Positions 29,441 through 40,303 of a stretch of DNA of 64,000 nucleotides are shown here, piece by piece. The stretch is from Colwellia demingiae (GTDB taxonomy: Bacteria > Pseudomonadota > Gammaproteobacteria > Enterobacterales > Alteromonadaceae): contig NZ_VOLT01000007.1 in assembly GCF_007954275.1 (NCBI RefSeq), positions 124,001-188,000 of the forward strand, given 5' to 3'. The notes beneath the pieces are model-generated. The model saw only the letters and a program-made list of their open reading frames with translations, had not been told where the DNA came from and searched no databases. The position numbers were made by a program, and so were the translations under genes. Every line of letters starts with the position of its first letter. Position 1 is the stretch's first letter.

Positions 29441-29911
29441 TTATTCAATGATGAATAGCGGTTGGTCAAATTCAATGGCGTCTTCATTTTTAGCTAAAAC
29501 TTCTTTAATAACGCCAGACTTATCAGCTTCAATTTGGTTCATCATTTTCATTGCTTCAACAATACAAAGAGTATCGCCAGCATTTACATGCTTACCAACT
29601 TCAGCAAACGCTGGAGCGTCAGGTGAAGCAGAAGCATAGTAAGTACCAACCATTGGAGAACGAACGATATGACCAGTAATTACTGGCGCAGCGGCTTCAA
29701 CAGGTGCTGCTGCAACTGGGGCTGCCATAGGAGCTGCTTGCATCATTGGAGCTGCTTGCATCATTGGAGCTGCTTGCATCATAGGAGCAGCTTGCATAGC
29801 TACAGCACCACGGCTTATACGTACTGATTCTTCACCTTCAGAGATCTCTAATTCATTGATACCAGACTCTTCAACTAGTTCGATAAGTTTTTTGATTTTA
29901 CGAATATCCAT
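29441..29911 (-). CDS. accB: Acetyl-CoA carboxylase, biotin carboxyl carrier protein
   Basis: A 156-residue carrier whose biotinylated Lys lies in [16 protein letters not shown] near residue 122. The N-terminal region [20 protein letters not shown] is standard. The linker (about residues 35-75) is a tandem Met/Gln/Ala/Pro array: the six-residue unit MQAAPM occurs four times, encoded by near-identical 18-bp repeats at about 29730-29805. Such a linker lets the biotin domain swing between AccC and the carboxyltransferase. It is the middle gene of aroQ-accB-accC; an in-frame slippage origin of the linker repeats is likely. Confidence 0.97.
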   Translation of the reverse strand: MDIRKIKKLIELVEESGINELEISEGEESVRISRGAVAMQAAPMMQAAPMMQAAPMMQAAPMAAPVAAAPVEAAAPVITGHIVRSPMVGTYYASASPDAPAFAEVGKHVNAGDTLCIVEAMKMMNQIEADKSGVIKEVLAKNEDAIEFDQPLFIIE

Positions 29912-30001
29912 TGGGACACCTTAATTTGAGTGACTAAAAATAATATATTTTAAATATAAGTTAATGATTGGTCATTAACTGTTACGGTTTGTTATTAGTT
30001 C

Positions 30002-30463
30002 TTACTTATCTACTTGTGCTTTACTTAGGTATGTATAGGCAGCATCTAGAGCAAAGCTATAACCTTGCGCACCAAAACCACAAATAACACCTGTGGCAAT
30101 ATCAGATAAATAGGAATGTTTCCTGAAAGCTTCACGCGCATGCACATTTGACAAATGTACTTCGATAAAAGGTATGGCAACAGAAAGTAAGGCATCTCTT
30201 ATCGCTACACTGGTATGTGTAAAAGCGGCAGGGTTGATGATAATAAAATCTACTTGTTGATAGCCATTATGAATAGCATCGATTAATTCATGCTCAGCAT
30301 TTGATTGCAGGTGTTTTAACACAATATTTTTTTGATCAGCTTGCAAGCTTAGCTCAGCTATAATCTCGGATAGGCCTTGATTGCCATAAATAGTAGGCTC
30401 TCGCTTACCAAGCATATTCAAGTTTGGGCCATTTAACACTAAAACAGTAAACTTTGCGCTCAT
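30002..30463 (-). CDS. aroQ: 3-dehydroquinate dehydratase, type II
   Basis: A 153-residue cytoplasmic enzyme of the shikimate pathway that dehydrates 3-dehydroquinate. The N-terminus [17 protein letters not shown] carries the catalytic Arg of the flexible loop, with the Tyr in [21 protein letters not shown] and [18 protein letters not shown] supply the substrate-binding Asn/His/Arg set. The length is typical (about 150). It lies 90 bp upstream of accB on the same strand, the common gammaproteobacterial aroQ-accB-accC order. The start ATG has AGAAG just upstream. Confidence 0.97.
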   Translation of the reverse strand: MSAKFTVLVLNGPNLNMLGKREPTIYGNQGLSEIIAELSLQADQKNIVLKHLQSNAEHELIDAIHNGYQQVDFIIINPAAFTHTSVAIRDALLSVAIPFIEVHLSNVHAREAFRKHSYLSDIATGVICGFGAQGYSFALDAAYTYLSKAQVDK

Positions 30464-30744
30464 CTTCTGTTAAAACACCATTAAAAATTAATTTCCCTAA
30501 TAATTACACAAAATGACGTCGCTGTGAATAAAAAAAAGCATCATTTCTCTGTTTTTTTTGTTATTGGCGATAATAGTCGTGTTTTCGAAGAATATAGCAG
30601 CAAAGTACTGGTCAAACCTCTTTTAGGTGCATGTAAATGTTGATTTTTTGTTTATTTGAGCTATCATTATCAAGTTATTTTTATTATTACATTGATTTTA
30701 AATAGTTTTTTACATTTGTTCGGTTTCATTGTAAGGGATCCCTT

Positions 30745-31242
30745 ATTAAATATTATTCTCTCGTTATTGTTCTCATCTTTGCCTGCCTTGTCTCTTCACA
30801 AGTTTTAGCCATTGAGATAGTAACTCATCCACAAGTTACTGAAATTAGCTTAACAAAATCACAACTACGGCGTATCTATACAATGCGTCAATTGCGTTGG
30901 AGTGATGATAGTGCAATTAATGTCTTTGTATTACCGAGTCAGCACGATCTCCATCAACGATTTGCTAAAGAACGATTACAAATATTTCCTTATCAGCTTA
31001 ATCGTATCTGGCATAAATTAACTTACTCAGGGTTAGGTGTTGCACCTACAGTTGTTGCTTCTGAACAAGAACTTATTCAAGCGGTCACTAAAACACCCGG
31101 AGCTATCGGTTATATAGATGACGAAACGTTAAAAAAGATAAAGCAAAATAAAAGTTCTAAAAGAATAAAAACCCCTGATATGGAAGCAGGTCAGCAGGCT
31201 AGTGGTAAAGGAGTAGTAAATGTTATCAAAATTAAAGACTAA
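30745..31242 (+). CDS. Periplasmic phosphate-binding-protein-like subunit, probable ATT start
   Basis: The clear open frame begins well upstream of its first ATG (30883). From ATT at 30745 it encodes (M)KYYSLVIVLIFACLVSS and then QVLAIEIV, a complete signal peptide, followed by the PstS-like domain (QVTEISLTKSQLRRIYTM, FAKERLQIFPYQLNRIW, KTPGAIGYID). Starting at 30883 would remove the signal and the first strands. No ATG, GTG or TTG occurs in frame between the upstream TAG and 30883. AAGGGA lies 6 bp before the ATT. The product has 165 residues. The downstream barrel gene overlaps by 23 bp. The ligand is unknown. A mutated ATG is the alternative. Confidence 0.75.
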   Translation: MKYYSLVIVLIFACLVSSQVLAIEIVTHPQVTEISLTKSQLRRIYTMRQLRWSDDSAINVFVLPSQHDLHQRFAKERLQIFPYQLNRIWHKLTYSGLGVAPTVVASEQELIQAVTKTPGAIGYIDDETLKKIKQNKSSKRIKTPDMEAGQQASGKGVVNVIKIKD

Positions 31243-32512
31243 TGCTGCAGTTGAAATATCTAACAGAGTTAATAATTTGTATTGTTTTAGACTGTTTGTT
31301 TTCCGAGCTGTAATGCTTGCAGTAATCTTTACTGGCTCTTTCTCAGGAACGACACAGGCTGAAGAAAGTGAAACCTATTCTAATTCGCAAGACTTTCAAT
31401 TGCATGGTTTTATCTCACAAGGGATAATTGATGTTAATGGTAGTGATTTTGTAAATGATGATGGCGAAGTGTCTACAGAATTAACTGAAATAGGCCTTAA
31501 TGCTTCTTATCAATTATCGGATAATTTTCGTCTTGCTGGGCAAGTGGTTTACTTAGATGGTGGAAATCGTTACTCACAAGGTGCAAGAATTGATTATGCA
31601 TTAGTAGACTGGTCGGCGTTTACCAATGAACATTGGCAAGCCAATGTGTATGTAGGACGTTTTAAAAACAATCATTGGCTCTACTCTAGTTCTAGAGATA
31701 TTCCTTTTGCTAGGCCCAGTATAATTTTACCGCAATCAGTATATTTTGATGGTTTTAGAGATATTGCTGTAGGTAGTGATGGAATTGCAACTAAAGTTAG
31801 TTATAGTACTGATGACTATGGCAATTTCGATTGGCAATTAAGTTATGGTAAATCACCTATTTCAGATGAGCAGACAAAAAATATTTTAAGTGAATTTGCT
31901 CAAGGAAGTGCTGAGCAAAATTATGATGCTCAAACAAGTTTGTATTGGCAACCTGCATTTTCACCCTGGCGTTTTGGTATTTCATTGCTAGATGCAGGAT
32001 TTAGCTATAGCCAAGGAAACGCAGAAAGTGGTGATATGTTTTCTGATAGTGATTTTAATTTTCAATTTTATACTATGAACGCTATGTATGAAGGTGAGAA
32101 CTGGGAATTTAGCGGTGAAATATATCAACAGCGTTTTACTATCGATGGTTTTTATTACCCAGGATTTCAACATGATAGTATTGGGCAAGGCTTTTACTTA
32201 CAGACGCGCTATAAATTAACGCAAAAAGTAACGTTATTAGCACGCTATGAAGACTTTTATCTGAATAAAGATGATAAAGATGGCAAGAAAATGGAACAAG
32301 CCACAGGTGGCGCAATTCCTTATTACTTCGGCTTTCATAAAGATATCACGTTAGGACTAAATTACGATATTACCAGTAATTTTAGTGCTCGCATGGAATA
32401 TCATTGGGTAAATGGCGCAGGTCGACTCACACCTGTAGTAGTGCCTAATACCCAAATTAATGACACCGAAGATTGGCAAATGTGGGCTATTCAGTTGATG
32501 TATTGGTTTTAG
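31220..32512 (+). CDS. Outer-membrane beta-barrel protein in a c-di-GMP operon
   Basis: A 430-residue protein with an N-terminal signal after a long basic n-region (AVMLAVIFTGSFSGTTQAEE). The mature part alternates aromatic strands and loops (FQLHGFISQGIIDVNG, FRLAGQVVYLDGGNRY, GFYLQTRYKLTQKVTLLARY) and ends in Phe (LMYWF), the outer-membrane barrel signature. It is porin-like, but I cannot name a family. The ATG at 31220 has a strong AAGGAG 8 bp upstream and overlaps the binding-protein gene; a GGDEF/EAL gene begins 10 bp after its stop. The operon suggests a sensory or uptake role linked to c-di-GMP. Confidence 0.8.
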   Translation: MLSKLKTNAAVEISNRVNNLYCFRLFVFRAVMLAVIFTGSFSGTTQAEESETYSNSQDFQLHGFISQGIIDVNGSDFVNDDGEVSTELTEIGLNASYQLSDNFRLAGQVVYLDGGNRYSQGARIDYALVDWSAFTNEHWQANVYVGRFKNNHWLYSSSRDIPFARPSIILPQSVYFDGFRDIAVGSDGIATKVSYSTDDYGNFDWQLSYGKSPISDEQTKNILSEFAQGSAEQNYDAQTSLYWQPAFSPWRFGISLLDAGFSYSQGNAESGDMFSDSDFNFQFYTMNAMYEGENWEFSGEIYQQRFTIDGFYYPGFQHDSIGQGFYLQTRYKLTQKVTLLARYEDFYLNKDDKDGKKMEQATGGAIPYYFGFHKDITLGLNYDITSNFSARMEYHWVNGAGRLTPVVVPNTQINDTEDWQMWAIQLMYWF

Positions 32513-32522
32513 AAGTAGTGTT

Positions 32523-34988
32523 ATGAATATAAAATTTGTTGGTGTACCAACCAAGCTTTTGGTACTAATAGTCTCAACCTTACTGCTTTTAGCAGTAGGG
32601 TTTTCTTCGTTATCCTATTGGCGTTTACAAGCCGATTATAAAGAGTTTCAGCAAAATAATATCGTCCAAGGTCAAGTGCAAGTTAATCTGCATAACAGTA
32701 TTTTGCGTACTAAAATAACCGTTTGGTTAGAGTCATTCACCGATTTGATTCAATTATCAGAACAAGACGACTTTTCTAATTTAGCTCTGCAATTAGAGAA
32801 GCAATATGATGCATTACAATTACACCTTAATGTTGAAGATATTTGGCTAGTGGATGAGAAACAAAATATTTTATTCGCAACCAATGACTTCCCTGCAGTA
32901 GTGCAAGATAACATTGCACAAGTCTTTAGATTACAAGAACCAGAACATCGAATATATTGCCCACAAAGCTGTCAATTGTTATTGAGTTTACCTTTGCTCA
33001 ATAAGCAAGGAGATATGGTTGTTGTGACTATGAGTACTTCACTGATTGATATGCTGTTTGCTTTGAAAACAACTTTAGATAGAGATGTTGCTGTTATCAG
33101 CATGCCCGCTAAAGGTGAAATCGACTCGTCCTCAGCTAAAGTGATTTCGGCATCTAATATGAGACTAACAGAGTCTCTATTAGCGATGGATAAACCTAAT
33201 TCGACACTTAATCAAGTATTAGAGCAGGGCTTACACTTAGATTTAGGAAAAAATAGTTACTTGATAAATCTATTAACCTTATCAAAGCAAGCCGAACAAG
33301 GTTTTTATCTCGCTTTAATTGATGATGTGACAGCCTACAAAGCAAAGAATGATGCATACCAAAAGCGTTTTATATTATCTTTGAGTCTTATTTTTAGTTT
33401 ACTAGCAGCATTTGTTTACTTTATTTCTAGTCCATTTACTAAGCGATTGTTACTGCTATCTAATGCGCTACCTTTATTAGCACAAAAAAAGTTTGATCAG
33501 TTTAGACAAGTTGATCTAAAAAGACCTCGCATGTTTGCGGATGAATTAGATGTATTAGCTCATTCATCCGAAGAGCTCAGCTTTGAATTAGAACAACTCA
33601 ACTTAGTCGTAGAGCAAAAAACCAAAGAGTTAGAAAACATTGCGATGTATGATTTGCTGACGGGTTTGCCTAATCGTAATATGCTCAATTATCAACTGCG
33701 TAAGTCATTAGCTAATATTGCTCGCCATAAAAGTGGTGTTGCTGTGTTGTTTCTCGATTTAGATGACTTTAAAAAGGTTAATGACAGTAATGGTCACAAT
33801 ATTGGTGATAAGTTACTCATTCAAGCTGCAGAACGTGTAAGGGTAAGTGTTGGTGAACTAGATTTAGCTAGCCGTTTTGGTGGTGATGAATTTGTTATTG
33901 TGTTGAGTCATCTAAATAGTGTAGATGAAGCTATCGAAGTTGCAGAAAAGGTACTATTACAATTTAAAGAGTCGATAAAACTTGGCTCTAATATATTTTA
34001 TGTTTCAACGAGTATCGGTATTGCTTATACAGAATCAGCGATAGAAAAGTCGGATGATTTGATCAGTCATGCTGATATCGCCATGTATGAAGCAAAAGAT
34101 AATGGCGGTGGTCAATATCATATTTATCACCAAGAGATGTTTCAACGTGTCGCTCATAGGGTAATGCTTGAAGGTGAAGTCAGACAAGCGCTAGCTAAGC
34201 AGCAGTTCAGTCTAAGCCTACAGCCGCAGATATGTGCAAAAACTAAAAAGCTGTATGGTTTTGAAGCACTATTACGCTGGCAACACCCTGAACGAGGAAT
34301 GATCTCACCAGAGGACTTTATTCCTATTTTAGAAAACTCTCAGCATATGATTGAATTAGGTTATTGGATAATTCGTCGATGTTTTGAGTTAGTAATAAGT
34401 ATCAAAGAATACGGACTAGAAAATATACGTATCGCGATTAATTTATCTGCGGGACAGTTTATGGATGCTAATCTACCGCATTTCCTAAACGATTTATTAG
34501 TAGAATTCTCATTAACAGCGAAAAACTTTGAGTTAGAACTTACTGAGCAAACGTTAGTGAAAGATATGGATCATACCATCGCTATGATGGAGTCCTTGAA
34601 AGTTATTGGCTTTAGTTTTGCCATTGATGATTTTGGTACGGGTTATTCATCGTTAGCGTATTTAAAGAAAATGCCTGTAGATGTTATTAAAATAGATAAA
34701 AGTTTTATTTTTGGCATGTTAGAAAATCATTCTGACTTTCAAATTATCACTTCAACTATCGCAATGGTTAAAAACTTAGGTTTGACGGTAGTAGCAGAAG
34801 GGGTAGAGACACAAGCACAGTTGCGTAGCTTAACTGAAAATGATTGCGATATTATTCAAGGCTATTATTATTCTAAGCCTATCCCGGAGAAAGACTTGTT
34901 TACTATGCTAGACAAGCAAACAACAAAAGGCTATTGGAAAGTAGCCAAGAAAATTCAGCCTGACCTATCAGCAGATAAGTCTGCTTGA
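32523..34988 (+). CDS. GGDEF/EAL bifunctional c-di-GMP protein with periplasmic sensor
   Basis: An 821-residue inner-membrane protein. A helix at about residues 9-29 and another at about 278-298 enclose a periplasmic sensor of about 245 residues. A HAMP-like linker leads to a diguanylate cyclase domain with intact SRFGGDEFVIV; the RxxD inhibitory site is not conserved (GELD). The C-terminal phosphodiesterase domain has FEALLRW, NLSAGQF, ELTEQTL, IDDFGTGYSSLAYLKK and VVAEGVET, a full catalytic set. Cyclase, phosphodiesterase or both are possible. It is the last gene of an operon with a periplasmic binding protein and a barrel, probably the sources of its signal. Confidence 0.93.
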   Translation: MNIKFVGVPTKLLVLIVSTLLLLAVGFSSLSYWRLQADYKEFQQNNIVQGQVQVNLHNSILRTKITVWLESFTDLIQLSEQDDFSNLALQLEKQYDALQLHLNVEDIWLVDEKQNILFATNDFPAVVQDNIAQVFRLQEPEHRIYCPQSCQLLLSLPLLNKQGDMVVVTMSTSLIDMLFALKTTLDRDVAVISMPAKGEIDSSSAKVISASNMRLTESLLAMDKPNSTLNQVLEQGLHLDLGKNSYLINLLTLSKQAEQGFYLALIDDVTAYKAKNDAYQKRFILSLSLIFSLLAAFVYFISSPFTKRLLLLSNALPLLAQKKFDQFRQVDLKRPRMFADELDVLAHSSEELSFELEQLNLVVEQKTKELENIAMYDLLTGLPNRNMLNYQLRKSLANIARHKSGVAVLFLDLDDFKKVNDSNGHNIGDKLLIQAAERVRVSVGELDLASRFGGDEFVIVLSHLNSVDEAIEVAEKVLLQFKESIKLGSNIFYVSTSIGIAYTESAIEKSDDLISHADIAMYEAKDNGGGQYHIYHQEMFQRVAHRVMLEGEVRQALAKQQFSLSLQPQICAKTKKLYGFEALLRWQHPERGMISPEDFIPILENSQHMIELGYWIIRRCFELVISIKEYGLENIRIAINLSAGQFMDANLPHFLNDLLVEFSLTAKNFELELTEQTLVKDMDHTIAMMESLKVIGFSFAIDDFGTGYSSLAYLKKMPVDVIKIDKSFIFGMLENHSDFQIITSTIAMVKNLGLTVVAEGVETQAQLRSLTENDCDIIQGYYYSKPIPEKDLFTMLDKQTTKGYWKVAKKIQPDLSADKSA

Positions 34989-35160
34989 GTTGATTTTTCT
35001 TAAGTAATGCCATTGTCATTAAGTTTGTGATTTCGTTATGTGTAGATAAATTAAGGCAAGATATTCAATTGACCAATAACTGGCTATTGGGTTTGAGAGT
35101 AACGCGGTTTTAGAGTATTTAACTTACAGAAGTGGACAGTAATTTAATGAGAATGGTATA

Positions 35161-35190
35161 AAGCCAGCCTAAGCTGAGGCTGACTTTATT
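35161..35190. terminator. Shared terminator of the GGDEF/EAL and dsbD genes
   Basis: AAGCCAGCCT (35161-35170) pairs with AGGCTGACTT (35177-35186) with one mismatch around AAGCTG, followed by TATTT. On the minus strand it is followed by TTTATACC. It is placed between two convergent genes. Confidence 0.75.
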
Positions 35191-35223
35191 TAGATTGACT
35201 ATACTTCTCAACTATTAACGTGA

Positions 35224-37068
35224 CTATTTAAATATAGACTTCACGTGGGCACTAAACTCAGCGGCTTTCATAAAACCTGTGGTACGTTGCTTAGTTAATT
35301 CTTTTCCTTGTAAATCAAAAAACAGAATAGAGGGTAGACCCAATATCGTATAGTGCTGCACAAGCTCTGCATTATCGGTCGAGTCGAACTCTGTCATGTC
35401 AATTTGCAACCACACACTATTACTCAATGCCTTTTGTACATCGGCATCTACGAAAGTATATTTTTCAAACTCTTTACAAGCAATACACCAATCAGCGTAC
35501 AAATCTAACATTACTGTTTTGCCCTGCATGTTGGCTTTTTTCACTTCATCTTCTAGTTGCGCTAAAGACGTTACTTGTTTAAAACTAGCGTGCTGAGCAT
35601 CATTGGTAACAATGTTATTGCTTGGATAGACTAACTGGTAAGTAAGGTTAGCACCAAAAAACAACATCAAAAATATGATTAGGGAGCGTAAGCCATACCA
35701 AAAACCTTTTCCTTGTTGATCAATTTGCGCTGCTGCGTGATTTTGGTTAGCAACATAGAAGTAGCTCGCACTGACTAATATCAATAATGCCCATAACGCT
35801 TGGCTAGCAACTTCAGGGATAAAGCGCTCTAATAAAAATACCGGTACAGCAAGCAATAGTAGGCCGAAAATATTTTTGATGATATCCATCCAAGCACCAG
35901 CTTTAGGCAGTAATTTACCACCGGAGCTACCTAAAATAAGTAAAGGTAATCCCATACCTAAACTTAATGCATATAATGCAGAGGCACCTAAGACTACGTC
36001 GCCTGTTTGAGATATATAGAGCAATGCGCCTGTAAGTGGTGCCGTTGTGCAAGGAGATGCAACTAAGCCTGAAATAACACCCATCATTAGCACGCCAGTA
36101 ATTGAGCCTCCTTTTTGCTTATTACTCATTGTATTTAGTTTGTTTTGCCAGCTAGCAGGTAAGGCTAAATTAAAGACACCAAACATTGATAGTGCTAAAA
36201 ATATAAATAAGACACTGAGACCGATTAATACTATTGGATGTTGAAAAACTGCTTGGAACTTCGCTCCAGCCAATGCAACAACTACGCCTAAAAGAGTGTA
36301 AGTTACTGCCATACCTTGTACATAGAAAAAAGATAAGGTGAATGCTTTTTTAGTTGTTAACTGCTTACCTTGTCCAACAATAATACCCGTTAAAATAGGG
36401 TACATAGGGAAAACGCAGGGCGTGAATGACAATAATAAGCCGCCAACAAAAAATGCAACGAGCGTTAATAATAAGCTATCTTGCTTGAGCATGTCAGATA
36501 ACTGATGCTGTTCACTTTTTTTAACTACAGCCTGGCTTGTCTGACGGTCTACATCTTTATTAGGATTTCCTAAGGATGATGCAGCGGCAATACGATCATC
36601 CGCAATAAATTTGCTTAACTTAATTACCTTACTGGTTGGTGGGTAACATAAACCTTTTTCGGCACAACCCTGGTAAGTAATTTTGATACTGGCATCATTT
36701 GATACGTTTTCTAGGTTTATGGTAAATGCTAATTTATCAGTAAATATTTTTTGTACACCAAAAAACTCGTCTTCATGGTCTATGCCATCAGGTAATAAAA
36801 CCGCGGTAAACTTGGTGTTTTCACCTTTAAATTTAAATTGATGACGGTAAAGGTAATACTCAGGCGCAATATCGAAACTAACTTCTAGCAAGTTATTTTT
36901 CTGATAAAAATTAAAAGCGAATGCCTGATCAACTTTTAAAAATTCATCATCATTACTAAATAAACTGCTATTAGAAACATCAAAAATAGATTGCTTTTCT
37001 TGTGCTGCAGCGGGATTAAAAGTAAAAGCTGCTAACATCAGAAAGCATAGAGATAGTAAGTTTTTCAT
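35224..37068 (-). CDS. dsbD: Thiol:disulfide interchange protein DsbD
   Basis: A 614-residue inner-membrane protein that passes electrons from cytoplasmic thioredoxin to periplasmic DsbC/DsbG and cytochrome c maturation factors. After a signal peptide, the N-terminal alpha domain holds the Cys pair in CAEKGLCYPP. The central membrane domain has about eight helices with TPCVFPMYPIL and ASPCTTAPLTGAL. The C-terminal thioredoxin-like gamma domain carries DLYADWCIACKEFEKY (C-x-x-C). All three domains and their Cys pairs are intact. The start overlaps the cutA stop by one base, so the two are translationally coupled, as in E. coli cutA-dsbD. Confidence 0.97.
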   Translation of the reverse strand: MKNLLSLCFLMLAAFTFNPAAAQEKQSIFDVSNSSLFSNDDEFLKVDQAFAFNFYQKNNLLEVSFDIAPEYYLYRHQFKFKGENTKFTAVLLPDGIDHEDEFFGVQKIFTDKLAFTINLENVSNDASIKITYQGCAEKGLCYPPTSKVIKLSKFIADDRIAAASSLGNPNKDVDRQTSQAVVKKSEQHQLSDMLKQDSLLLTLVAFFVGGLLLSFTPCVFPMYPILTGIIVGQGKQLTTKKAFTLSFFYVQGMAVTYTLLGVVVALAGAKFQAVFQHPIVLIGLSVLFIFLALSMFGVFNLALPASWQNKLNTMSNKQKGGSITGVLMMGVISGLVASPCTTAPLTGALLYISQTGDVVLGASALYALSLGMGLPLLILGSSGGKLLPKAGAWMDIIKNIFGLLLLAVPVFLLERFIPEVASQALWALLILVSASYFYVANQNHAAAQIDQQGKGFWYGLRSLIIFLMLFFGANLTYQLVYPSNNIVTNDAQHASFKQVTSLAQLEDEVKKANMQGKTVMLDLYADWCIACKEFEKYTFVDADVQKALSNSVWLQIDMTEFDSTDNAELVQHYTILGLPSILFFDLQGKELTKQRTTGFMKAAEFSAHVKSIFK

Positions 37069-37385
37069 TAAGTCAACTTCAAAGAGTTAGTGATCCAGTT
37101 TAAATAATGTTTATCACCTTGCTGGATATTCAAGGCAATAATTTCCACCACGTCATACGGGTGTAATTGATTGATTCGATCACTTAGGGTGGCGAATTTA
37201 TTTTCATCAGTTTTTATCAACAATTGTACTTCATTGTCGCAATGCAATTCATCTTGCCAACAATAAATAGAGGTAATATTTGGCACCATATTAACGCAGG
37301 CAGCAAGTTTTTCTGTCACCAATTGCTGAGCAATTTTTTTAGCTACTATTTCATCGGGACAGGTTGTTAATACTAATTGATACAA
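37068..37385 (-). CDS. cutA: Divalent-cation tolerance protein CutA
   Basis: A 105-residue cytoplasmic protein that forms very stable ferredoxin-like trimers and is linked to copper and divalent-cation tolerance. Hallmarks are KLAACVNMVPNITSIYCW, LLIKTDENKF and LHPYDVVEIIAL. The genetic context, directly upstream of dsbD with a one-base overlap, is the classical gammaproteobacterial arrangement. The length equals that of E. coli CutA (112) within a few residues. Its molecular role remains uncertain across the family. Confidence 0.96.
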   Translation of the reverse strand: MYQLVLTTCPDEIVAKKIAQQLVTEKLAACVNMVPNITSIYCWQDELHCDNEVQLLIKTDENKFATLSDRINQLHPYDVVEIIALNIQQGDKHYLNWITNSLKLT

Positions 37386-37517
37386 AATTGTTACCTATAG
37401 CTGTATTCCTATTGATAGTATACCTTGAGTATTAAGGAAAACTTAGGCTTCTATCAACTGCCCTTGAAAAAGACCTGTTTAGCCCAATATAAGTTTCATA
37501 GAAAATAAGGAATTATT

Positions 37518-38024
37518 ATGTTTCAACTATTATTTGTACTTTTTATCATTATCCCTATCATCGAAATAACGGTGATTATGCAAGTGGGCGCTTTACTAGG
37601 ATTGTGGCCAACAATCGCGATTGTTATTCTAAGTGCTTGGTTAGGTGCAAAATATGTACGCCAGCAAGGCTTGGCTACTTTACAATCGGTACAAACCAAA
37701 ATGGCACAAGGTGAAATGCCATCGGGTGAAATAGTCACGGGTTTAATGTTATTAGTAGCGGGTGTTTTATTAGTAACCCCTGGTTTCGTTACCGATATCT
37801 TTGGTTTATTGTTATTAGTCCCTAGTGTGCGTGCGGCAATTGCCAATCAAGTACAAAAACATATTAAGGTCAACCAACTTGGTGGAGGCGCCTCTTTTCA
37901 TCACAGCGCATCTGGCAATGTCTATCAGCATGAAAAGTCAGATGAACCTTTTACTTCATCAAATGAACCAATCTCACATCACCAAGGCGATACATTGGAA
38001 GGTGAATTTAAACGTAAAGACTAA
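37518..38024 (+). CDS. fxsA: FxsA family membrane protein
   Basis: A 168-residue inner-membrane protein with a hydrophobic start (LLFVLFIIIPIIEITVIMQVG), a conserved segment AWLGAKYVRQQGLATL and a later helix pair (VTGLMLLVAGVLLVTPGFVTD). This matches FxsA, whose overproduction in E. coli relieves F-plasmid exclusion of phage T7; its normal role is unknown. The C-terminal 45 residues are hydrophilic and His/Ser-rich (HHSASGNVYQHEK). It lies 133 bp upstream of groES on the same strand, as in many gammaproteobacteria, but groESL has its own heat-shock promoter between them. Confidence 0.94.
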   Translation: MFQLLFVLFIIIPIIEITVIMQVGALLGLWPTIAIVILSAWLGAKYVRQQGLATLQSVQTKMAQGEMPSGEIVTGLMLLVAGVLLVTPGFVTDIFGLLLLVPSVRAAIANQVQKHIKVNQLGGGASFHHSASGNVYQHEKSDEPFTSSNEPISHHQGDTLEGEFKRKD

Positions 38025-38041
38025 GTTTTTTCAGTTTAGGA

Positions 38042-38069
38042 CTTGTGAAGATTTATTTTATCCCCATTT
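38042..38069 (+). promoter_or_regulatory. Sigma-32 (heat-shock) promoter of groESL
   Basis: CTTGTGA (38042-38048), a 13-bp spacer and CCCCATTT (38062-38069) match the sigma-32 consensus CTTGAAA / CCCCAT-T, with one insertion-like difference in the -35. The -10 region and what follows (ATCCCCATTTCTA) closely resemble the E. coli groE promoter. It lies 88 bp upstream of groES. Confidence 0.88.
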
Positions 38070-38156
38070 CTATTATCAACAATCTGGTCGTTAATTATGA
38101 CTAGTAAACTTACTAAATAACTTACTAATTAAATTAGTAATCTCAGGAGAGAGTTA

Positions 38157-38447
38157 ATGAGCATTCGTCCACTACATGATCGTGTAATTGTTAAACGTAA
38201 AGACGCAGAATCAAAATCAGAAGGCGGTATCGTATTAATGGGTAGCGCTGCTGAAAAATCTACTCGCGGCGAAGTTATTGCTGTAGGTAATGGTCGTATT
38301 TTAGAAAATGGTGAAGTACGTGCATTAGACGTAAAAGTTGGCGATCAAGTTATCTTTAGTGAAGGTTACGGCGTTAAAACTGAAAAAATTGATGGTGAAG
38401 AAGTACTTATCCTTAGTGAGTCAGACATTTTGGCTATCGTAGAATAA
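38157..38447 (+). CDS. groES: Co-chaperonin GroES
   Basis: A 96-residue lid of the GroEL folding chamber. The start [20 protein letters not shown] is canonical, followed by the mobile loop [19 protein letters not shown] and [17 protein letters not shown]. The length is exactly typical. It has a strong ribosome-binding site (AGGAGAG). It is driven by the sigma-32-type promoter at 38042 and is followed, after an unusually long 180-bp gap, by groEL. Confidence 0.99.
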   Translation: MSIRPLHDRVIVKRKDAESKSEGGIVLMGSAAEKSTRGEVIAVGNGRILENGEVRALDVKVGDQVIFSEGYGVKTEKIDGEEVLILSESDILAIVE

Positions 38448-38461
38448 TTAAGAACTTAACT

Positions 38462-38488
38462 TGTCGCTAATACAACACAATAGCGACA
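38462..38488. promoter_or_regulatory. Hairpin in the groES-groEL gap
   Basis: TGTCGCTA (38462-38469) and TAGCGACA (38481-38488) form a perfect 8-bp stem with an 11-nt loop, 15 bp after the groES stop. It has no T-run, so it is more likely an mRNA processing or stability element than a terminator. Confidence 0.6.
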
Positions 38489-38615
38489 TCAAAAGTGCTC
38501 ACTTACTAATGTAAGCTCCGCGCTTTTTCTTTGCTCTTGAGCCGATTCGCTTAAAGTAAAGCCCTAATATACTTAACATTGTTTTTTAAAACAGTGTCAA
38601 TAAACAAAATTATAG

Positions 38616-40274
<1,659 letters not shown>

Positions 40275-40303
40275 TTTATGCTTGTCTAAATCGTTAATTA
40301 CAT

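Noticed and set aside
37825..38094. 89-residue frame overlapping fxsA and the groESL promoter
   Set aside because: It runs through the sigma-32 promoter and the fxsA coding region in another frame and has no recognisable domain.
38462..38488. groES terminator
   Set aside because: The hairpin has no T-run and groEL has no separate promoter that I can see; a processing element is more likely.
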